The notes beneath the pieces were generated by a model. It made no database searches. It saw nothing but the letters and a program-made list of their open reading frames with translations, and was not told the origin of the DNA. A stretch of DNA of 64,000 nt, from positions 186,001-250,000 of the forward strand of contig NZ_KI911467.1 of assembly GCF_000514775.1 (NCBI RefSeq), read 5' to 3'. Position numbers and translations under genes: made by a program. Positions 59,558-64,000 of the stretch are shown piece after piece; positions within the stretch are counted from its first letter, which is position 1; each line of letters starts with the position of its first letter. The DNA comes from Salinispora pacifica CNR114. Lineage in GTDB: Bacteria > Actinomycetota > Actinomycetes > Mycobacteriales > Micromonosporaceae.

Positions 59558-60196
59558 ATGACCGACGTGGACGTTCGATATGACGAGGTTCTCGACCCGC
59601 TGCGGCAGGCGTATGACACTCGCGCGGCCTGGCGCGACGGGCTGACCAAGCAACCGTGGAAGGTGGCGGAGCGTCAGGCGTTCCGGGACCGGCTGGCATC
59701 GGGTGCGCGGCTGCTGGAGGTCGGCGCGGGCACCGGGCAGGACAGCGCGTTCTTCCAGCAGGAGGGGCTGGTCGTCGTTGCGGCCGACCTGTCACCGGTG
59801 ATGGTCGAGCACTGCCGGGCCAAGGGCATCGACGCCCACGTGATGGACTTTCTGCACCTGGACTTTCCGGCCGGCTCCTTTGACGCGGTATTCGCGATGA
59901 ACTGCCTGCTGCATGTGCCCAACCACGATCTGCCTGCGGTTCTGGCCGCAATCCGGGCCGTCCTGCGTCCCGGTGGCCTCTACTTCGTCGGCGTGTACGG
60001 CGGCGACGAGAGCACCGAGGGTCCCAGCGACGATGACCGGCATGTGCCACCGCGCTTCTTCTCGTGGCGCACCGACGAACAGCTGCTCGGCTTTGCCACC
60101 GCCGCGCAGTTCGACGTGGTGGACTTCCACCTGGTCGACACCGGTTATGGCTACTGCTTCCAGTCGTTGACCCTGCGACGTCCGGACCGCGACTGA
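59558..60196 (+). CDS. class I SAM-dependent methyltransferase
   Basis: This 212-residue methyltransferase_11-type enzyme has motif I LLEVGAGTGQDSAFF, acidic post-I VAADLSPVMVEHC, motif II SFDAVFAMNCLLHVP and motif III LRPGGLYFVGVYGG. The substrate is unknown. The ATG at 59558 lies close behind a TACCCG-like -10 region, without a good ribosome-binding site. Confidence 0.85.
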   Translation: MTDVDVRYDEVLDPLRQAYDTRAAWRDGLTKQPWKVAERQAFRDRLASGARLLEVGAGTGQDSAFFQQEGLVVVAADLSPVMVEHCRAKGIDAHVMDFLHLDFPAGSFDAVFAMNCLLHVPNHDLPAVLAAIRAVLRPGGLYFVGVYGGDESTEGPSDDDRHVPPRFFSWRTDEQLLGFATAAQFDVVDFHLVDTGYGYCFQSLTLRRPDRD

Positions 60197-60307
60197 GGGT
60201 CCGGCAGCAGCGGACCCGTGGGGTCACGGTACGTCGCGGGTTGGCGGTGGCGGTCTTCGCCGCCGCCGGCCCTGGCACTTCGCCGCCGGGGCACTACGCT
60301 GACGAGT

Positions 60308-60934
60308 GTGAACATCCGTCCCACCCCCTTGACCGGTGCGATCGTGATGCGTCTACTGGAGGAGTCCGATGCGGGGCCGCTGAGCGAGGCGTACCTTCTC
60401 AATCGTGAGTACCTCCAGCCGTGGGAGCCACGGCGGGCGGATGCCGACTTCACGTTAGCGGGGCAGCGGAGTCGGGTTCAGGATCAGCTCCGGCTCCTGG
60501 AATCAGGCCAGACTCTGCCCTGGGTGTTGGACGAGGGGGGTCGGGTTGTTGGGACGTTGACGCTGTCCAACGTCGTACTCGGACCGTTCCGCAGCGCCAA
60601 CATCGGCTACTGGATCGACCATGGGTATGCCGGGCGGGGGCTCGCCACCCAGGCTGTCGCGCATGCCTGCCGGCTTGCCGACGAGGTGGCCGACCTTCAC
60701 CGGCTTGAGGCCGGCACCCACGTGCGCAACACCGGAAGTCAGCGCGTTCTCACCAAAGCTGGGTTCACGCGGATCGGCACCGCGCCCAACTACCTGCACG
60801 TCGACGGCGCCTGGCAGGACCATCTGATCTATCAGCGAATCCTGAACGAACGTCCTCCGGCGTGCGGCCGCGTCCAGGACCGTCAGACCGTCGGGGGGCC
60901 GTCGGACCGGTCGGACGGGCCAGGGCGGGTGTAG
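60308..60934 (+). CDS. GNAT acetyltransferase (RimJ/RimL type)
   Basis: This 208-residue protein begins VNIRPTPLTGAIVMRLLEE and has the acetyl-CoA loop YAGRGLATQAVAHAC with NTGSQRVLTKAGFTRIG, the pattern of ribosomal-protein N-acetyltransferases. GTG 60308 is chosen because TACGCT (60295-60300) is exactly 7 nt upstream. The last 52 bp overlap the convergent RibD-like gene. Confidence 0.88.
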   Translation: MNIRPTPLTGAIVMRLLEESDAGPLSEAYLLNREYLQPWEPRRADADFTLAGQRSRVQDQLRLLESGQTLPWVLDEGGRVVGTLTLSNVVLGPFRSANIGYWIDHGYAGRGLATQAVAHACRLADEVADLHRLEAGTHVRNTGSQRVLTKAGFTRIGTAPNYLHVDGAWQDHLIYQRILNERPPACGRVQDRQTVGGPSDRSDGPGRV

Positions 60935-62154
60935 CGGAGGAACAGGTTGCCCTGCTCGTCGAGGAGGGACCGGTGGAGCTGCCACTGCCCGCCCGCGGGT
61001 CGCCCCGCCGGACCGGCGGTGATCCGCGGACCGGCCACCGCCGGTAGCTGGGGGGTGACCGTCACGCAGATCTCGTCGAGCAGGTCCGCCTGGGCCAACT
61101 GGCCGGCCAGCGAGGGGCCACCTTCGCAGACGATGCGTCGGTGCCCCCGCTGTCGCAGCAGCTGGATAGCCTGGTTGAGGTCGACGTTGTAGTCGCCGGC
61201 GACCAGGAGTTCGGCGGCTTCGGCTACCGCCGTGCTGGCCTCAGCCGCCGCAGCCGCGGAGACGATCAGGATCGGCCGTGGCTGGGGGTGACCTCCGATG
61301 CTGGGCTGGAACAACGGGCCACCCAGGTCGAGATCGAGGCTGCGGGTGACAACCGCGACGGCCGGATAGGGCGGTAGGCCGTTGGCCCGTCGACGGGCGA
61401 TCTCGGGAGCCGACAGGGCGGTCTGGCCGTACTGCTCGGCACGGATCGTGCCCGCCCCCAGCAGCAGCAGGTCGGCGTCTCGTTTGATCAGGCGATAGAC
61501 CCGCTGGTCACCGCTGCTGGTCAGCGCGGCGCTGGAACCATTCACCGCCGCGAGACCGTCGATGCTCGACACCGCGACGAGGCGTACGTGACCCTCGGTG
61601 TGGGAGGGCAGCGCGTAGCGTTCGTGAAGTTCGTCCTCGTCCAGGTCGATCAGCCCGGCGGCGGGCCACATGTCGCGGATTCGAGCACCGGCGGCGGGCG
61701 GCGGCGGGCCCGCCAGCCGCCAGACCAACTCGGCGAGCCGTTGGGTGAGAAGACCCGGAAGGTGGGTGCGGGCCGCGACATCCGTGCCGCTGTCGCGGTG
61801 CGGTTCGGCACCGTGTCGTTGGCCCCGCACGAGGTACTCCCGGCCGGTGCGGTCCATGGCGTAGCCAACGTGCTGGCCGTCGATCTCACCCGAGACGGCG
61901 ACCGCGTCAACACCGAGGTCCCGCTGCGTGTTGCCGATGCCACGATGACGGCGGCACTGGTCGACCCAGTGGGCCAGCAGGTCGAGCGGGCCATCCGAAT
62001 CGACGCCGCTGGCGAGGATGGCGGGCACGGTCGGCTTCGGCGACCGATGGCTGATCGTGAGTAGCGTCGGTGGGCCTCCCCAGCGCCGGGTGACGCTGAG
62101 TTCTTCCAACACCGACAGGATCGAACTGCTCGGGTCCCGGTGGGCTGATGTCAT
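60883..62154 (-). CDS. RibD-type reductase with extra N-terminal domain
   Basis: The C-terminal ~260 residues are a pyrimidine/dihydrofolate-reductase-like domain of the RibD family: HVRLVAVSSIDGLAAVNGSS, LLLLGAGTIRAEQYG and RRIVCEGGPSLAGQL. The same frame stays open and GC-biased in third positions for ~160 codons upstream, from ATG 62154, through ILSVLEELSVTRRWGGPP and HVGYAMDRTGREYLV, so a 423-residue two-domain protein is likely. The alternative is a separate reductase starting at ATG 61671. The N-terminal domain is not recognised. Confidence 0.75.
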   Translation of the reverse strand: MTSAHRDPSSSILSVLEELSVTRRWGGPPTLLTISHRSPKPTVPAILASGVDSDGPLDLLAHWVDQCRRHRGIGNTQRDLGVDAVAVSGEIDGQHVGYAMDRTGREYLVRGQRHGAEPHRDSGTDVAARTHLPGLLTQRLAELVWRLAGPPPPAAGARIRDMWPAAGLIDLDEDELHERYALPSHTEGHVRLVAVSSIDGLAAVNGSSAALTSSGDQRVYRLIKRDADLLLLGAGTIRAEQYGQTALSAPEIARRRANGLPPYPAVAVVTRSLDLDLGGPLFQPSIGGHPQPRPILIVSAAAAAEASTAVAEAAELLVAGDYNVDLNQAIQLLRQRGHRRIVCEGGPSLAGQLAQADLLDEICVTVTPQLPAVAGPRITAGPAGRPAGGQWQLHRSLLDEQGNLFLRYTRPGPSDRSDGPPTV

Positions 62155-62227
62155 ACCTGACCGTTTCGCGCTGGTGGTGGCGTGCTGGTCTGACCCGACC
62201 AGCACCGGAGTTGCCCCGGTTGACGAC

Positions 62228-62848
62228 TCATCCGGTTGGGCCCGGGGCGCTGGTGGGGCGGCGCGGTTCCCGCTTGGGAAACACCGTGTGCGCGAGGGGC
62301 CAGAAGACGAGCCAGATCGCCATCGCCAGGCTGAGCCGCCCGATCCACCCCCAGAGTTCCTGGGTCCGCTCGGCGTCACCGACGAAGGCGACACCAGCGA
62401 GCAGGAGAGCGCAGGCAACAGCCCAGCCGAGCAGGCCCCGGCCCCACTCGCGCCACTCGTGTCGGGTGCGCTCCGGTCCGTACCGTGGCGCCCGAGTCGG
62501 TGGCGGCCCGCCGGCGAAACGGTGTGCGAAGCGTACGTCGGCCCAGCGAACCATGCGGTGACCGAACGCCACGGAGAAACCGAGGTACGCCGCGGCGAGG
62601 CCATGGGCGGCGGTGGCGGTCCCGCCGCGGCGGAGGTCGATCGTCGTGGCGGCGAGCAGGACGAGGTCGACCATCGGGACCGCCAGGAGCAGGACGGCGC
62701 CGACGCGGGGAAGGCGAAGCGGGTACCGGGCCAGTAGTCCGGCCGCGAGCAGCAGCCAGAAGGCCACCTCACAGGCGACGATCATCGCGACAAGCACCCA
62801 TACCCCCTTTTTGGCACGCTGTACGATCACGGTAGCAGGGGCTGTCAT
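62228..62848 (-). CDS. uncharacterised membrane protein
   Basis: This 206-residue protein has about five hydrophobic helices (for example VLVAMIVACEVAFWLLLAAG and AVLLLAVPMVDLVLLA) with a basic loop in the middle. No transporter signature was seen. The ATG is only 17 nt from the GTG of the divergent TetR-type gene, so that regulator probably controls it. Confidence 0.8.
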   Translation of the reverse strand: MTAPATVIVQRAKKGVWVLVAMIVACEVAFWLLLAAGLLARYPLRLPRVGAVLLLAVPMVDLVLLAATTIDLRRGGTATAAHGLAAAYLGFSVAFGHRMVRWADVRFAHRFAGGPPPTRAPRYGPERTRHEWREWGRGLLGWAVACALLLAGVAFVGDAERTQELWGWIGRLSLAMAIWLVFWPLAHTVFPKREPRRPTSAPGPTG

Positions 62849-62865
62849 CGACTGCCGGAGGAGCC

Positions 62866-63480
62866 GTGCCGAAAATCGTTGACCACGCCGCGCGCCGCGC
62901 CGAGCTGGCCGAGGCGATGTGGCGCGTCGTCTACCGCGATGGCGTCGCCGCAGCCACGGTGCGAAGCATCGCTGCCGAGGCCGGCTGGTCACCCAGTGCG
63001 TTGCGGCACTATTTTGCCACCCAGGCCGAATTGTTGACCTTCGCCATGGAGCACGTGATCGCGAGGGCGACCGAACGCTTCGCCGCGGAGAGCTGGGCCG
63101 GGCCACCCCGCGAGACCGTTCAGCGGGCGTTGGAGGAGTTCCTGCCGCTGGATCGACAGCGCCGCAGAGCGGCTGAGGTGTGGCTGTGGCTGACCTTGCA
63201 CGCCCAGGTTGACCCGGCTGCCCAGGCGCGACTCCGCGAGGCCGACGACGGCGTCCGGGGGGTCGTCGATGTCGCTGTCAACGCCCTCGCGGCGGCCGGG
63301 CTGGTGGCTCGGGGTGCTGACCTCAGCGCGGAGAAGGCCCGACTGCATGCCCTACTCGACGGGCTCACCCTGCACGCGCTGGTGCGTACCGAGCTCATGC
63401 CGCCTGGCCGCCTCCGCGTGTTGCTCGCCGAGCACCTCGACAGCCTGACGAGTGCCCGGGACGACGACGCGGCCCGGTAG
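62866..63480 (+). CDS. TetR-family transcriptional regulator
   Basis: This 204-residue repressor-type protein has the TetR helix-turn-helix AAATVRSIAAEAGWSPSALRHYFATQAELL and a BetI-like C-terminal ligand domain. GTG 62866 has CCGGAGGAG upstream. With 17 bp to the divergent membrane-protein gene, binding there would control both genes. Confidence 0.92.
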   Translation: MPKIVDHAARRAELAEAMWRVVYRDGVAAATVRSIAAEAGWSPSALRHYFATQAELLTFAMEHVIARATERFAAESWAGPPRETVQRALEEFLPLDRQRRRAAEVWLWLTLHAQVDPAAQARLREADDGVRGVVDVAVNALAAAGLVARGADLSAEKARLHALLDGLTLHALVRTELMPPGRLRVLLAEHLDSLTSARDDDAAR

Positions 63481-63532
63481 CCCCGATCACCGGGGTGCCG
63501 CGTGGGTCAGGAAGTTCAGGGGTCCTCGGCTG

Positions 63533-63563
63533 TTGACCTTCAGGTTGGTTGAGGGCTCAGGAT
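63533..63563 (+). promoter_or_regulatory. MerR-type promoter with long spacer
   Basis: TTGACC (63533-63538) and CAGGAT (63558-63563) are 19 nt apart, the overlong spacing that MerR proteins correct. The spacer contains a partial inverted repeat CCTTCA...TTGAGG. The downstream gene is itself a merR, suggesting autoregulation. Confidence 0.45.
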
Positions 63564-63591
63564 GGTCGGCGTGGCAGCACAAGAGGATCGG

Positions 63592-64000
63592 ATGACGATC
63601 GGGGTCTTCGCGCGGACCGCGCAGGTCAGCACCAGCGCCCTGCGCTTCTACGACGACTGCGGTCTCGTGCGCCCCGTTGCGGTTGACCCGATCACCGGAT
63701 ACCGGTACTACTCGCCGGATCAGCTCGACGAGGTCACCCTGATCCGTCAACTGCGGAAGGTGGGGCTGCCGTTGGGGGAGGTACGGCGGGTGCTTGCCGG
63801 CCCCGCCAGGGTGGCCGAGCAGCTGTTGGCGGCTCACCTGAGCTCGATGGAACGCGCGGTCGAGGACGCCCGGGTCGCCCGCACCACCGCGCTGAGCCTG
63901 ATCCGAGATCGGGAAGGCGCCACGCTGGTCCTGTCTGGACAGCGACTTGCCGAGGCGATCGGGCAGGTGGTGTCGGCCGCGGATGCCAGCGCCGGCATCC
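63592..64000 (+). CDS. MerR-family transcriptional regulator, 3' end outside window
   Basis: The first 136 residues are present. The winged helix MTIGVFARTAQVSTSALRFYDDCGLV with RYYSPDQLDEVTLIRQLRKVGLPL is followed by the dimerisation helix HLSSMERAVEDARVARTTA. The protein then continues into an effector domain (LVLSGQRLAEAIGQVVSAAD) that leaves the window. ATG 63592 is supported by AAGAGGA upstream; ATG 63562 is in frame but overlaps the predicted promoter. Confidence 0.92.
   Translation, partial: MTIGVFARTAQVSTSALRFYDDCGLVRPVAVDPITGYRYYSPDQLDEVTLIRQLRKVGLPLGEVRRVLAGPARVAEQLLAAHLSSMERAVEDARVARTTALSLIRDREGATLVLSGQRLAEAIGQVVSAADASAGI

Noticed and set aside
1..64000. CRISPR arrays, tRNA, rRNA, insertion sequences or phage genes
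   Set aside because: No regular spaced repeats, transposase or integrase frames, or conserved tRNA or rRNA segments were seen by eye; a covariance-model scan would be needed for a firm negative.

Overview
The window is very GC-rich and carries Pup, a prokaryotic proteasome, RbpA, and many promoters whose -10 box lies 6-8 nt before the start codon. All of this points to an actinomycete, and the mix of genes fits Micromonosporaceae best (Salinispora or Micromonospora type). The genus is an inference. No rRNA, tRNA, insertion sequence, integrase or CRISPR array was recognised.

Region 1 (1-11.1 kb) is the edge of a natural-product cluster. It holds a minimal type II polyketide synthase (KS alpha, chain-length factor, ACP), an acyltransferase, a LnmK-type acyltransferase/decarboxylase with a second ACP, deoxysugar genes (rmlA, rmlB, a 4-aminotransferase-like PLP enzyme, a truncated glycosyltransferase), an AraC-type regulator and a drug exporter. 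Together they predict an aromatic polyketide primed with a propionyl-type starter and decorated with a 4-amino-deoxysugar. Lomaiviticin-type compounds show this combination, but no diazo-forming gene lies in the window, so the product is not proven.

Region 2 (11.3-20.0 kb) is mixed: a HAD phosphatase, a MacB/FtsX-like ABC exporter, a RecB-family nuclease, a site-2-type protease, the tRNA m1A58 methyltransferase and a ferredoxin.

Region 3 (20.1-33.5 kb) is the Pup-proteasome locus: ARC/Mpa ATPase, Dop, Pup, PrcB, PrcA, PafA, PafB and PafC, followed by TatA and TatC. A second rmlB on the opposite strand sits between prcA and pafA. Three of the Pup genes (arc, dop, pafA) share an identical octamer in their promoter regions.

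Region 4 (33.6-50.3 kb) begins with housekeeping genes (a lipid kinase, a HelY-like helicase and a 5'-3' exonuclease). A lysine-catabolism set follows: acyl-CoA dehydrogenase, AsnC-type regulator, lysine 2,3-aminomutase, and a six-gene translationally coupled operon of 3,5-diaminohexanoate dehydrogenase, amidohydrolase, lysine 5,6-aminomutase alpha and beta, ammonia-lyase and a MutL-type reactivase. It resembles the clostridial lysine fermentation route but lacks the cleavage enzyme Kce here.

Region 5 (50.4-64 kb) opens with a candidate structured RNA that has its own promoter and terminator. After it come lnt, ppm1, fxsA, rbpA, an unusual coiled-coil protein, two methyltransferases, an EamA exporter with a divergent Lrp regulator, a FolD-like enzyme, an acetyltransferase, a RibD-type reductase with an extra N-terminal domain, and TetR and MerR regulators at the right edge.
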